Shown in pieces: positions 8,884-17,121 of a stretch of DNA of 64,000 bases; the stretch's first letter is position 1, and each line of letters opens with the position of its first letter. The stretch is taken from positions 698,501-762,500 of the forward strand of contig NZ_JQNJ01000001.1 of assembly GCF_000745185.1 (NCBI RefSeq), read 5' to 3'. This DNA is from Muricauda sp. MAR_2010_75 (GTDB lineage Bacteria; Bacteroidota; Bacteroidia; Flavobacteriales; Flavobacteriaceae). The position numbers were made by a program, and so were the translations under genes. A model generated the notes under the pieces. That model worked only from the letters and a program-made list of their open reading frames with translations. It did not search any database and was not told the DNA's origin.

Positions 8884-9885
8884 TTATTCGTTCAACAGCT
8901 CCCAAAGTCTATCCTTGAGTTCCTGAATGCCCAATTGACTAACTGAAGAAATGAACATATAGGGCACATCCTTAAAATCTTCCTTCATGTCTTCCCGAAT
9001 TTCGGCAATGAGTTCCTCATCCAACATATCGCATTTGGAAATGGCCACCAAACGGCCTTTATCCAAGAGTTCCGGGTTGTACCGTCGCAGTTCATCCAAC
9101 AAAATGGCATATTCCTGACTGATATCCTTACTGTCCGCCGGAATCAGAAAGAGTAAGGTGGCATTGCGTTCAATATGCCGTAAAAAATAGTGTCCCAATC
9201 CCTTGCCTTCGGCTGCTCCTTCAATAATTCCTGGAATATCGGCCATTACAAAGCTTCTGAAGTCACGATATTCCACAATGCCCAAATTGGGCTTTAGGGT
9301 CGTAAATTCGTAATTGGCTATCTTGGGCTTTGCCGAAGTCATTACGGAAAGCAGGGTGGATTTACCAGCATTTGGGAAACCCACCAGGCCCACATCGGCC
9401 AAAACCTTTAACTCCAGTGTTATCTGAGTTTCCTGGCCGGGAATCCCAGGTTGGGCATACCTTGGCGTTTGGTTGGTAGCACTTTTAAAGTGCCAGTTTC
9501 CCCGGCCACCCATTCCACCTTCCAAAATAATTTTCTCCTCTTGGTCCTCGGTAATCTCGAACAACACCTTATTGGTCTCTGTATCCCTGACCACCGTTCC
9601 CAGAGGCACCTCCAAATAAACATCGGCTCCATCGGCACCCGTACTGCGGTTTTTGCTTCCGTGTTCGCCGTGGCCGGCCTTAAAATGCTTCTTAAATTTA
9701 AAATGATACAGGGTCCAAAGGTTTTTGTTCCCTTTTATAATGACATGGCCACCACGACCTCCATCTCCACCATCCGGGCCGCCTTTGGCCACATATTTTT
9801 CGCGGTGCAAATGCGTAGAACCTTTACCTCCGTTTCCAGAAGCGGCATACACTTTTACATAATCCACAAAATTGCCCTCGGTCAT
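8884..9885 (-). CDS. obgE: GTPase ObgE/CgtA
   Basis: 333-residue Obg GTPase involved in 50S ribosome maturation. The N-terminal Gly-rich Obg fold (1-158) carries repeats such as GGPDGGDGG and GGMGGRGN. The G domain starts near 159 with P-loop GFPNAGKST, then switch [11 protein letters not shown] and a specificity motif SKCD in place of NKxD. The protein lacks the C-terminal extension of E. coli ObgE, as in other Bacteroidetes. The stop overlaps nothing downstream; its start overlaps the upstream lipoprotein gene by 4 bp, so the two are coupled. Confidence 0.95.
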   Translation of the reverse strand: MTEGNFVDYVKVYAASGNGGKGSTHLHREKYVAKGGPDGGDGGRGGHVIIKGNKNLWTLYHFKFKKHFKAGHGEHGSKNRSTGADGADVYLEVPLGTVVRDTETNKVLFEITEDQEEKIILEGGMGGRGNWHFKSATNQTPRYAQPGIPGQETQITLELKVLADVGLVGFPNAGKSTLLSVMTSAKPKIANYEFTTLKPNLGIVEYRDFRSFVMADIPGIIEGAAEGKGLGHYFLRHIERNATLLFLIPADSKDISQEYAILLDELRRYNPELLDKGRLVAISKCDMLDEELIAEIREDMKEDFKDVPYMFISSVSQLGIQELKDRLWELLNE

Positions 9886-10442
9886 TCTTCTACACGTTGT
9901 AAAGCTAAGATATCCTTAAGGTAGTTCTTTATCTCTAGATAGTCCTCATGGTAGAGGTAGGATTCCTCAACCTTCAGATTTTTAATAGCATGTGGCACGG
10001 AATCCTTGGGTACATATTTATCAATCAGTTTTTGTTGACCAAAACGTTTGCCCACTTTATCGTTCTTAAAATAGCTATGCTTGTTGAAAACCATGTAATC
10101 CGATGTTTTTACAATTTGGCCTTCCTCCTTAATCAATCTTGGGGCAGTTCCCACATGATGCTCATAAACAATATCTTCCCCTTGTTGATAAATATGTCGC
10201 TCAAAATACATGACTTCGGTACGTGCATGCCTAAATATGGTCTTTCGTATGCCGTCATGTGCTTGGTAGGGTTCAATGAAGATGGACGTGGATGTCCCAG
10301 AATTTACCTGATACGCCTCTTCCACAGGCTGTGCATTTTTGTCATAAGCCTTGATGCTACGATCCAAATCATCTACCCATTCATATCTTGAATTACAGGC
10401 AATGCCCAAAATTAGAGGGATAAGAAAAAAAATGCGTTTCAT
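9882..10442 (-). CDS. Putative lipoprotein of unknown function
   Basis: 186 residues beginning with a lipoprotein-type signal ([15 protein letters not shown], Cys at 16). The mature part is hydrophilic, rich in Tyr, His and Lys, with no motif I recognise. It is wedged between hpt-adk (2 bp upstream) and obgE (4-bp overlap), so it is almost certainly co-transcribed with both. The placement beside two housekeeping genes suggests operon conservation rather than a shared pathway. Confidence 0.7.
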   Translation of the reverse strand: MKRIFFLIPLILGIACNSRYEWVDDLDRSIKAYDKNAQPVEEAYQVNSGTSTSIFIEPYQAHDGIRKTIFRHARTEVMYFERHIYQQGEDIVYEHHVGTAPRLIKEEGQIVKTSDYMVFNKHSYFKNDKVGKRFGQQKLIDKYVPKDSVPHAIKNLKVEESYLYHEDYLEIKNYLKDILALQRVEE

Positions 10443-10444
10443 GG

Positions 10445-11551
10445 TTACAGGGTATCAATAATGGCACACAAGCGTTCTGTAACTTCTTGAATTCCACCTA
10501 TCCCGTTAACGGAGTGAAATTTGCCCTGTTTCTCATAAAAGGCTTTCAGTGGAGCCGTCTTTTGGTTGTATTCGTCAAAGCGGTTACGAATCTTACTTTC
10601 GTCTTGATCATCGGAACGGCCACTGCTCTTGCCACGTTCCAACAATCTAGCTACCAAAACATCATCGTCGGCCTCCAACGCGATAGTAGCATTTATTTTC
10701 ATATCCTTGGATTCCAAAAAGTTATCCAAGGCTTCTGCCTGTGCAGCTGTTCTAGGGAATCCATCAAATATAAAGCCTGCGGCCTCTGGATTTTTCTCAA
10801 CTTCGGCCTTGAGCATATCAATGGTGACCTCATCGGGCACCAAATCGCCTTTATCAATATAGGATTTGGCCAATTTACCCAATTCCGTTCCGTTTTTCAT
10901 GTTGTAGCGGAAAACATCCCCGGTAGAAATGTGCTTCAAATTGTATTTTTCCTTTAGGAACTGTGCTTGCGTTCCTTTTCCTGCGCCTGGTTTTCCAAAG
11001 AGCACTAGGTTGATCATATCTGCTTGGTTTAATTGGTATACTTCTCTTAGGTTGCGCCCCTGCTCATTATAATCCAAGCCATAGCCCACAATAAAATTAT
11101 TGGGAATATCCAGGCCCACGTAATCAATGGCATACTCACCATTGTACATGTCCGATTTATAAAAAAGCGTGGCTATCTTAAATTCTTTTACATTGGTCTG
11201 CGAAAACAGATGCACCAATTGTTTCAGTGTCCTTCCCGTATCGACCACATCTTCTAAAATAATAACACTTTTCCCCTCTATTTCTTCCGGAACATCCAAC
11301 AAGGTTTCCACAATTCCTGTAGAGGTAAGTCCTTGATAGGAACTCAACCGCACAAAAGAAACCTCACAAGGATATTGGTATGCCTTTAAAAAATCCGAAA
11401 CAAACATAAAGGCCCCATTGAGCACCCCCACAAATAGCGGTGTCTCATCCTTATAGTCCTTGGCAATTTCCGTGGCCATTTTTTCTATGGCCCGAAGAAT
11501 TTGCTCTTCCTTGAGGTAGGGTTTAAAAAACTTGTCGTGAAGCTTGATCAA
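10445..11551 (-). CDS. Fused hypoxanthine phosphoribosyltransferase - adenylate kinase
   Basis: 368 residues in one uninterrupted frame. Residues 1-170 form a HPRT domain: VGVLNGAFMF, the PRPP-binding loop EDVVDTGRTL (100-109) and VGYGLDYNEQGRNL. After a short linker, adenylate kinase begins at M179 with INLVLFGKPGAGKGTQ (P-loop 186-194). It continues through FDGFPRT and a short LID without zinc cysteines (GRSDDQDESKIRNR). The N-terminal half would make IMP/GMP from bases and the C-terminal half AMP + ATP to ADP. The start codon is TTG: no ATG or GTG is in frame near it, and the domain begins exactly there. Confidence 0.9.
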   Translation of the reverse strand: MIKLHDKFFKPYLKEEQILRAIEKMATEIAKDYKDETPLFVGVLNGAFMFVSDFLKAYQYPCEVSFVRLSSYQGLTSTGIVETLLDVPEEIEGKSVIILEDVVDTGRTLKQLVHLFSQTNVKEFKIATLFYKSDMYNGEYAIDYVGLDIPNNFIVGYGLDYNEQGRNLREVYQLNQADMINLVLFGKPGAGKGTQAQFLKEKYNLKHISTGDVFRYNMKNGTELGKLAKSYIDKGDLVPDEVTIDMLKAEVEKNPEAAGFIFDGFPRTAAQAEALDNFLESKDMKINATIALEADDDVLVARLLERGKSSGRSDDQDESKIRNRFDEYNQKTAPLKAFYEKQGKFHSVNGIGGIQEVTERLCAIIDTL

Positions 11552-11576
11552 GGCAACATTATTTTAGTCAGGTTGG

Positions 11577-11584
11577 CAAAGATA
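11577..11584 (-). promoter_or_regulatory. Candidate -7 promoter element for hpt-adk operon
   Basis: Minus-strand TATCTTTG matches TAnnTTTG and lies 25 bp upstream of the TTG start of hpt-adk. No good -33 box is visible. Together with the element at 11640 it makes this a divergent promoter region between two purine loci. Confidence 0.4.
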
Positions 11585-11639
11585 GCATTTTTTGGGGGCG
11601 GTATTGCCCTAAGTCTTTTATCCCTTCAAGGAATTCATG

Positions 11640-11647
11640 TATTTTTG
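11640..11647 (+). promoter_or_regulatory. Candidate -7 promoter element for purK
   Basis: TATTTTTG matches TAnnTTTG, 23 bp upstream of the purK ATG. A TTTT at 11616-11619, 20 bp further upstream, could serve as a degenerate -33 element. Confidence 0.45.
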
Positions 11648-11670
11648 CTTTCATTCCAATTCGCTGATCA

Positions 11671-12825
11671 ATGCAATTTTTCTCTTCGGACTTTAAACTG
11701 GGAATTTTAGGAGGTGGACAATTGGGCAAAATGATGCTCTATGAAACCCGAAAATGGGACATTTATACCAAAGTTATGGATGCCTCTCCCGAAGCCCCCT
11801 GCAAAATAGCCTGTAATGAATTTGTGGAGGGCAGTCTTATGGATTTTGATGCCGTTTACAACTTTGGAAAGGATGTGGATGTCCTTACCATTGAGATTGA
11901 AAACGTGAATGTTGATGCTTTGGAAAAACTGGAGCATGAAGGCATAACCGTATATCCACCCACCAAAACATTGCGGACCATTCAGAACAAGGCAACCCAA
12001 AAATTGTTTTATACCGACCATGGGATTCCGACATCCCCTTTTACCCGGTTTGCCTATACCTCAGAGATAGAGGATAGCATTTCCAACGGTGGACTTCAAC
12101 TTCCCTTTGTTTGGAAAAGTGCCCAATTTGGGTATGATGGACAAGGCGTAAAAGTAGTTCGGAAAATGGATGACCTTAGAGGCCTGCCCAATGTGGAGTG
12201 CATTGCTGAAAAATTGGTGGATTTTAAAAATGAACTGGCTGTTATCGTAGCCAGAAGTTCCAAAGGTGAAATAAAGACCTATCCTGTTGTGGAAATGGAG
12301 TTTCACCCTGAGGCCAACCAAGTGGAATATGTGATTTGCCCTGCTCGGATTGATGATGCGGTAGCCCAAAAAGCTAAAGCCATTGCACTTAAAGTTTCGG
12401 AACAGATGAAACATGTGGGCCTTTTGGCCGTTGAGCTGTTTCAGACCCAAAACGATGAAATTTTGGTGAATGAAGTCGCCCCAAGACCTCACAACAGTGG
12501 ACATTACAGCATTGAGGCCAGTTATACCAATCAGTTTGAACAACATATCCGTGCCATATTAGACTTACCTTTGGGTAAAACCGATAGCAAAGTGGCGGGT
12601 ATTATGGTAAACTTGGTGGGTGCTGAAGGACATACAGGAGACGTGGTTTACCAAAATATTGAATCCATTTTGGAGATGGACGGGGTTACCCCGCACATCT
12701 ATGGCAAAAAACAAACCCGCCCCTTCCGTAAAATGGGCCATGTAACCATTGTGGACGAAAATATGGCACGAGCCCGGGAAGTGGCACAAAAAGTAAAGGA
12801 AACCATAAAAGTGACAAGCAATTAG
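11671..12825 (+). CDS. purK: 5-(carboxyamino)imidazole ribonucleotide synthase
   Basis: 384-residue ATP-grasp enzyme that converts AIR, ATP and bicarbonate to N5-CAIR in purine synthesis. It opens with the PurK signature LGILGGGQLGKMM. ATP-grasp landmarks follow: PFVWKSAQFGYDGQGV, the metal-binding VNEVAPRPHNSGHY and the C-terminal GHVTIV. Length is normal for the family. Only 4 bp separate it from purE, whose product takes N5-CAIR, so the two consecutive steps are encoded together. Confidence 0.95.
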   Translation: MQFFSSDFKLGILGGGQLGKMMLYETRKWDIYTKVMDASPEAPCKIACNEFVEGSLMDFDAVYNFGKDVDVLTIEIENVNVDALEKLEHEGITVYPPTKTLRTIQNKATQKLFYTDHGIPTSPFTRFAYTSEIEDSISNGGLQLPFVWKSAQFGYDGQGVKVVRKMDDLRGLPNVECIAEKLVDFKNELAVIVARSSKGEIKTYPVVEMEFHPEANQVEYVICPARIDDAVAQKAKAIALKVSEQMKHVGLLAVELFQTQNDEILVNEVAPRPHNSGHYSIEASYTNQFEQHIRAILDLPLGKTDSKVAGIMVNLVGAEGHTGDVVYQNIESILEMDGVTPHIYGKKQTRPFRKMGHVTIVDENMARAREVAQKVKETIKVTSN

Positions 12826-12829
12826 AGAT

Positions 12830-13321
12830 ATGAGCAAAGTAGCCGTGATCATGGGAAGCACCAGCGATCTTCCTGTAATGCAAGATGCCATTGATATTTT
12901 AAAAGAATTCGGGATTGATGTGGATGTGGACATCGTTTCGGCACACCGTACCCCGGAGAAACTGTTCGATTTTGGAAAGAATGCCCACAAAAATGGGTAT
13001 TCCGTTATCATTGCCGGAGCTGGGGGCGCAGCGCACCTTCCAGGAATGGTGGCCTCATTATCTCCCTTGCCCGTAATTGGCGTTCCTGTTAAAAGCAGCA
13101 ATTCCATTGATGGCTGGGATTCGGTACTTTCCATTTTACAGATGCCCGGAGGTGTCCCTGTAGCCACAGTGGCCTTGAATGGCGCCAAAAATGCTGGAAT
13201 CCTTGCCGCCCAGATCATTGGAAGTTCAGATAGCGAAATCTTGAACAAAATGGTAGCTTATAAAGAAGGACTTAAAGAGAAGGTTATTAAAGGAGCCGAG
13301 GAAATCAAGAAAAAAGGGTAG
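12830..13321 (+). CDS. purE: N5-carboxyaminoimidazole ribonucleotide mutase (class I PurE)
   Basis: 163-residue PurE that rearranges N5-CAIR to CAIR. Signature segments are GSTSDLPVMQDA near the start, SAHRTPEK with the catalytic His, and AGGAAHLPGM. Its partner PurK lies 4 bp upstream, which marks it as class I rather than the CO2-using class II. The next gene begins 10 bp downstream, so the operon probably continues. Confidence 0.95.
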   Translation: MSKVAVIMGSTSDLPVMQDAIDILKEFGIDVDVDIVSAHRTPEKLFDFGKNAHKNGYSVIIAGAGGAAHLPGMVASLSPLPVIGVPVKSSNSIDGWDSVLSILQMPGGVPVATVALNGAKNAGILAAQIIGSSDSEILNKMVAYKEGLKEKVIKGAEEIKKKG

Positions 13322-13331
13322 TCCAAAAGAA

Positions 13332-13730
13332 ATGAACTACAACCAAATTGGAATCATACTAGGGATATGCGCCATCCTTGTTATTCTTCTTACTAAGAAG
13401 AAAATCCAAAACCCTTATCTAAAAAGTTTATGGAAAAGTGGTTTATTGGTTTTTATACTTTACTCGGTTCTCCTTATTGCAGTTGAAGTTCGATGGCACT
13501 ATATAAAATCATACGCTGAAAGCTTTGACTTAGATGGCAATGGCTTTGTAGATTTAAACGAATATTCTGATGAGGCCCTAAAAGCCATGAACAGAGTTAC
13601 CCAAGATACGGCAAGAGGATTTGCTTTTATAACCGTTGCCCTATTTTCAAGTATGATATCCTTTGCTTATTTATTGGCTGATTTTACCATCACCAGAATG
13701 AAAATCAAAAAATCCAAGAATCAATTATGA
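13332..13730 (+). CDS. Membrane protein with one canonical EF-hand
   Basis: 132 residues with three hydrophobic segments (about 4-20, 37-52 and 96-114). Between the second and third lies a complete EF-hand calcium loop, DLDGNGFVDLNE: D66, D68, N70, D74 and E77 fill the ligand positions and G71 the turn. The topology would place the loop on one face of the inner membrane, but which face cannot be read. The gene starts 10 bp after purE and its stop overlaps the M3 peptidase ATG by 4 bp, so it is operonic with both. I know no named family for it. Confidence 0.72.
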   Translation: MNYNQIGIILGICAILVILLTKKKIQNPYLKSLWKSGLLVFILYSVLLIAVEVRWHYIKSYAESFDLDGNGFVDLNEYSDEALKAMNRVTQDTARGFAFITVALFSSMISFAYLLADFTITRMKIKKSKNQL

Positions 13731-15754
13731 ACAATCCATTGCTGGAGCCTTTTGACCTAGCTCCATTTTCAAAAATAAAGAACGAACATTTTAAACCGGC
13801 CTTTCTTCAGGCCATAGAAGATGCCCGGGCGGAAATAGACGCCATTGTTGACAATCAGGACCACCCCACATTTGAAAATACGTTGGAGGCCTTGGATTTT
13901 TCTGGACAGCAGTTGGATCGTGTTTCCAGTATCTTTTTCAATCTGAATTCCGCGGAGACCAATGCAGAAATCCAAAAAATAGCTCAAGAAATTTCGCCTT
14001 TGTTGTCTGAATTCGGAAACGACATCATTTTAAACGAGGGGCTTTTCCAAAGAGTGAAATCCGTTTATGAACAACGAGATAACTTGGACCTCACCCCTGA
14101 ACAACACACCCTTTTGGAAAAACGATACAAAAAGTTCAGCAGAAATGGTGCAAATTTAAAAGAAGAGGATAAAAAACGACTGCGTAAGATAGACGCAGAA
14201 TTGGCCAAACTAAAATTGACTTTTGGTGAAAATGTATTGGCAGAGACCAACAAATACGAACTTTTATTGACCGATGAAAAAGATGTCGATGGTTTGCCTG
14301 AAGGAGAAAAAGAAGCCGCCGAACAATTGGCCCAATCCAAAGGCAAGGAAGGTTGGATGATCACCTTGGATTACCCCAGCTACATTCCATTTATGAAGTA
14401 TGCCAAAAATAGGGCGCTACGGAAAGAACTTTCCATCGCCTTTGGTAGCAAAGGGTTCCATAATGACGAATTGGACAATCAGGAAAATGTACTCAAAATT
14501 GTTGCCCTACGCCATGAACGCGCCAACTTGCTGGGTTACCCAACCCATGCCCATTTTGTTTTGGAGGAACGGATGGCCGAGACTCCTGAAAAGGTAATGG
14601 ATTTTCTCAATGAACTTCTGGAAAAGGCCAAACCTGCGGCTGAAAGGGAATTTCAAGAACTGGAATCTTTTGCGAAAGAACTGGACAACATAGACCAGTT
14701 GGAAAAATGGGATAGCACCTATTATTCTGAAAAATTAAAGCAGAAATTGTTCAATCTGGATGATGAAAAGCTAAAACCCTATTTTAAATTGGAAAATGTA
14801 ATCAATGGGGTTTTTAAAGTAGCCGAAATGTTGTTCGGACTTACATTTAAGGAAGTCTCCACCATTGACAAATACCACAATGATGTAAAAACCTTTGAGG
14901 TGCATGACGATTCCAACAACTTCATCTCACTTTTTTATGCCGATTTCCATCCCAGGGCCGGAAAACGTGGCGGGGCTTGGATGACATCCTACAAATCTCA
15001 ATTCACCTTGAATGGAAAAAACAGCAGACCGCATATTTCCAATGTGTGCAATTTTACCAAGCCAACGAGCACAAAGCCGTCGTTACTAACTTTCAATGAG
15101 GTAACGACCCTGTTCCACGAGTTTGGACATGGGCTGCACGGTATGTTGGCCAATACCACCTATCCTTCACTATCTGGAACTTCGGTGTATTGGGATTTTG
15201 TGGAGCTGCCCAGTCAGATTATGGAGAATTGGTGTTATGAAAAAGAAGCCCTTGAACTTTTTGCCCATCACTATGAAACAGGTGAACTGATTCCCATGGA
15301 ATTGGTTGAAAAAATTAAAGACTCTTCTACGTTCCAAGAAGGCATGGCCACAGTGCGCCAATTGAGTTTTGGATTTTTGGATATGGCTTGGCATGGCACC
15401 GACCCAACAGGGATAAAAGATGTGAAAGCCTACGAAACCAAAGCCTTTGAGGGTACAGATTTGTTCCCCAAGACTCCAGAAACCTGTATGAGCACCTCAT
15501 TTTCGCATATTTTTCAGGGTGGGTATTCTTCGGGCTACTACAGCTACAAATGGGCCGAGGTCTTGGATGCCGATGCGTTCGCCTATTTTAAGGAAAAGGG
15601 AATTTTCAATAAGGAGATTGCGGACAAATTTAAGGAGCATGTGCTCTCCAAAGGTGGAACCGAAAATCCAATGGAGCTTTATAAACGTTTCAGAGGCACT
15701 GAACCCAAAATTGATGCACTGTTGGAAAGAGCTGGGTTAATTGCCAAGGCTTAG
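13727..15754 (+). CDS. M3 family zinc metallopeptidase (peptidyl-dipeptidase/oligopeptidase A type)
   Basis: 675-residue M3 peptidase with no signal peptide, so cytoplasmic. The zinc site HEFGHGLH lies near residue 464 (family HExGH), and the third ligand Glu lies downstream in the DFVELPSQIMENW stretch. The C-terminal FQGGYSSGYYSYKWAE is a family hallmark for substrate-binding Tyr residues. Length fits Dcp and oligopeptidase A, and I cannot separate the two. It is likely to finish degrading short peptides. Its ATG overlaps the EF-hand gene stop by 4 bp. Confidence 0.92.
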   Translation: MNNPLLEPFDLAPFSKIKNEHFKPAFLQAIEDARAEIDAIVDNQDHPTFENTLEALDFSGQQLDRVSSIFFNLNSAETNAEIQKIAQEISPLLSEFGNDIILNEGLFQRVKSVYEQRDNLDLTPEQHTLLEKRYKKFSRNGANLKEEDKKRLRKIDAELAKLKLTFGENVLAETNKYELLLTDEKDVDGLPEGEKEAAEQLAQSKGKEGWMITLDYPSYIPFMKYAKNRALRKELSIAFGSKGFHNDELDNQENVLKIVALRHERANLLGYPTHAHFVLEERMAETPEKVMDFLNELLEKAKPAAEREFQELESFAKELDNIDQLEKWDSTYYSEKLKQKLFNLDDEKLKPYFKLENVINGVFKVAEMLFGLTFKEVSTIDKYHNDVKTFEVHDDSNNFISLFYADFHPRAGKRGGAWMTSYKSQFTLNGKNSRPHISNVCNFTKPTSTKPSLLTFNEVTTLFHEFGHGLHGMLANTTYPSLSGTSVYWDFVELPSQIMENWCYEKEALELFAHHYETGELIPMELVEKIKDSSTFQEGMATVRQLSFGFLDMAWHGTDPTGIKDVKAYETKAFEGTDLFPKTPETCMSTSFSHIFQGGYSSGYYSYKWAEVLDADAFAYFKEKGIFNKEIADKFKEHVLSKGGTENPMELYKRFRGTEPKIDALLERAGLIAKA

Positions 15755-15775
15755 TTTCTCTTTTTTGGTAATTAA

Positions 15776-16102
15776 TTACAGCCAAATCACTATGCTTGCA
15801 ATGGAGTAAGTCAAAAATCCCCCTACAACAATGCCTAGAACAGTTTTGCCTGGAGAAAATTTCCGAAACTTACTTTCGGTGATCATATCCCTTTGCACCA
15901 CCAATTCTGTTCTTCCTTTGCGCACCACCAAAGTTGAATCTGTCACAGAATTTACAAATACACGTTCCATGGGTCGATTCCCAATTCGGATTTCATATTT
16001 TTGACCGACCACAAAGTCATTTTCATAGGTTGGTAAAGGTTTGTAGGTATAGCACCCACTGAGGAAAAGTAAAATGGAAATGAAGATTAGCTTTTTTTCC
16101 AT
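15776..16102 (-). CDS. Small putative lipoprotein
   Basis: 108 residues starting MEKKLIFISILLFLSGC, a clear lipobox with Cys17. The middle is a beta-rich segment (YEIRIGNRPMERVFV, then DSTLVVRKGR and ELVVQRDMI). A C-terminal hydrophobic stretch, GIVVGGFLTYSIASIVIWL, could be a membrane helix. The frame is open 20 codons further upstream, but the ATG at 16102 puts the signal peptide at the N-terminus. Similar short lipoproteins are frequent and uncharacterised in flavobacteria. Convergent with the M3 peptidase gene. Confidence 0.65.
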   Translation of the reverse strand: MEKKLIFISILLFLSGCYTYKPLPTYENDFVVGQKYEIRIGNRPMERVFVNSVTDSTLVVRKGRTELVVQRDMITESKFRKFSPGKTVLGIVVGGFLTYSIASIVIWL

Positions 16103-16302
16103 CGATGTGGACTTAAAAATGGTTAGCTTATTGGTTTTCATAAATTTATGAAAATAATCCAAATGGAATTCAGGTTATTTTCAGGTCCAAACGCATGATA
16201 ATCCATTTGATTTCTGTTAATTTTAGATTAAAGTATGCTTCCAACAAGCTAATTTTAAGGTCATTTGCAGCGAACAAACCATCAACCATTGTCAAAAACT
16301 AT

Positions 16303-16310
16303 TATTTTTG
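16303..16310 (+). promoter_or_regulatory. Candidate -7 promoter element for the sigma factor gene
   Basis: TATTTTTG matches the TAnnTTTG consensus and ends 17 bp before the ATG of the sigma factor gene. No convincing -33 box was seen. Confidence 0.4.
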
Positions 16311-16327
16311 CTACCTGTTTTTAACTA

Positions 16328-16882
16328 ATGGCAGAACACAAACTACATCCTGATACTTGGGTTGACCTTTACGCCGACTATCTGTTCAATTATGCAGTGG
16401 CTCGCGTAAGTGATGCCGAAATTGCCAAAGATTTGGTACAGGAAACCTTTTTTGCCGGACTCAATTCGGCCAAAAACTTCAAAGGTGATGCCGCTGAACG
16501 AACTTGGCTCATTGCCATATTAAAGCGAAAAGTGATCGATCATTATCGCAAGATCAATTCCAAAAAAGGTAAGGCCGAGGTACGCATCAACTATACTACG
16601 GATGCAGATTCTGATGGGGATTGGCTTGAAGAACAAGTGGCCGACCCATTTAGTAGGGATGGTGACAATGTGCTCGAAAATGAAGAACTGGGATTTGCAC
16701 TACAGGAATGTATTGAAAAGCTGCCCACAAAACAGGCTCAGGTCTTTACAATGAAGACCATTCAAGGAATGAGCACTGAGGATATTTGTAATGAACTAGA
16801 AATTAATCCGTCCAATCTCTGGGTAATGATCCACCGGGCAAGGACGGCCCTTATGGGTTGTTTAAATGAAAATTGGTTTTAG
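16328..16882 (+). CDS. ECF-type RNA polymerase sigma factor
   Basis: 184 residues with the two-domain ECF layout. Region 2 spans about 18-85 (AKDLVQETFFAGLNSAKNFKG, then ERTWLIAILKRKVIDHYRK). Region 4 spans about 125-178 (LPTKQAQVFTMKTIQGMSTEDICNEL with a helix-turn-helix, then LWVMIHRARTALM). An acidic linker, roughly residues 80-110, separates them. Only 2 bp separate it from the small Cys/His-rich gene at 16885, the usual place for an anti-sigma factor. Target promoters are unknown. Confidence 0.9.
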   Translation: MAEHKLHPDTWVDLYADYLFNYAVARVSDAEIAKDLVQETFFAGLNSAKNFKGDAAERTWLIAILKRKVIDHYRKINSKKGKAEVRINYTTDADSDGDWLEEQVADPFSRDGDNVLENEELGFALQECIEKLPTKQAQVFTMKTIQGMSTEDICNELEINPSNLWVMIHRARTALMGCLNENWF

Positions 16883-16884
16883 CT

Positions 16885-17121
16885 ATGAAGATATCATGCG
16901 ATGAAGCATCACATATCTGCAACAAATCGCAATATGACGAGGCAAGTTTTTGGGAAGTCCTAAAACTCCGCTTGCACGTTTTGTATTGCAAGACCTGTGC
17001 AATGTATTCCAAAAAGAATTCCAAGTTGACATCCCTTTGCGATAAGGCTGGGTTAACAACGCTTTCCGAAAATGACAAGGAATGCATGAAGCGTGATTTG
17101 GAAGAGCGGCTTCAGAAATAG
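16885..17121 (+). CDS. Small Cys/His-rich protein, possible zinc-type anti-sigma factor
   Basis: 78 residues, no membrane segment. It contains SHIC near the N-terminus and YCKTC about 25 residues later, a His-x2-Cys / Cys-x2-Cys arrangement like the zinc-binding core (HxxxCxxC type) of small anti-sigma factors. It starts 2 bp after the sigma factor stop and is surely co-transcribed. The ATG at 16885 is preferred over a start inside the sigma gene. Its last 10 bp overlap the convergent UbiA-like gene. Anti-sigma function is inferred from layout and the Cys/His pattern. Confidence 0.65.
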   Translation: MKISCDEASHICNKSQYDEASFWEVLKLRLHVLYCKTCAMYSKKNSKLTSLCDKAGLTTLSENDKECMKRDLEERLQK

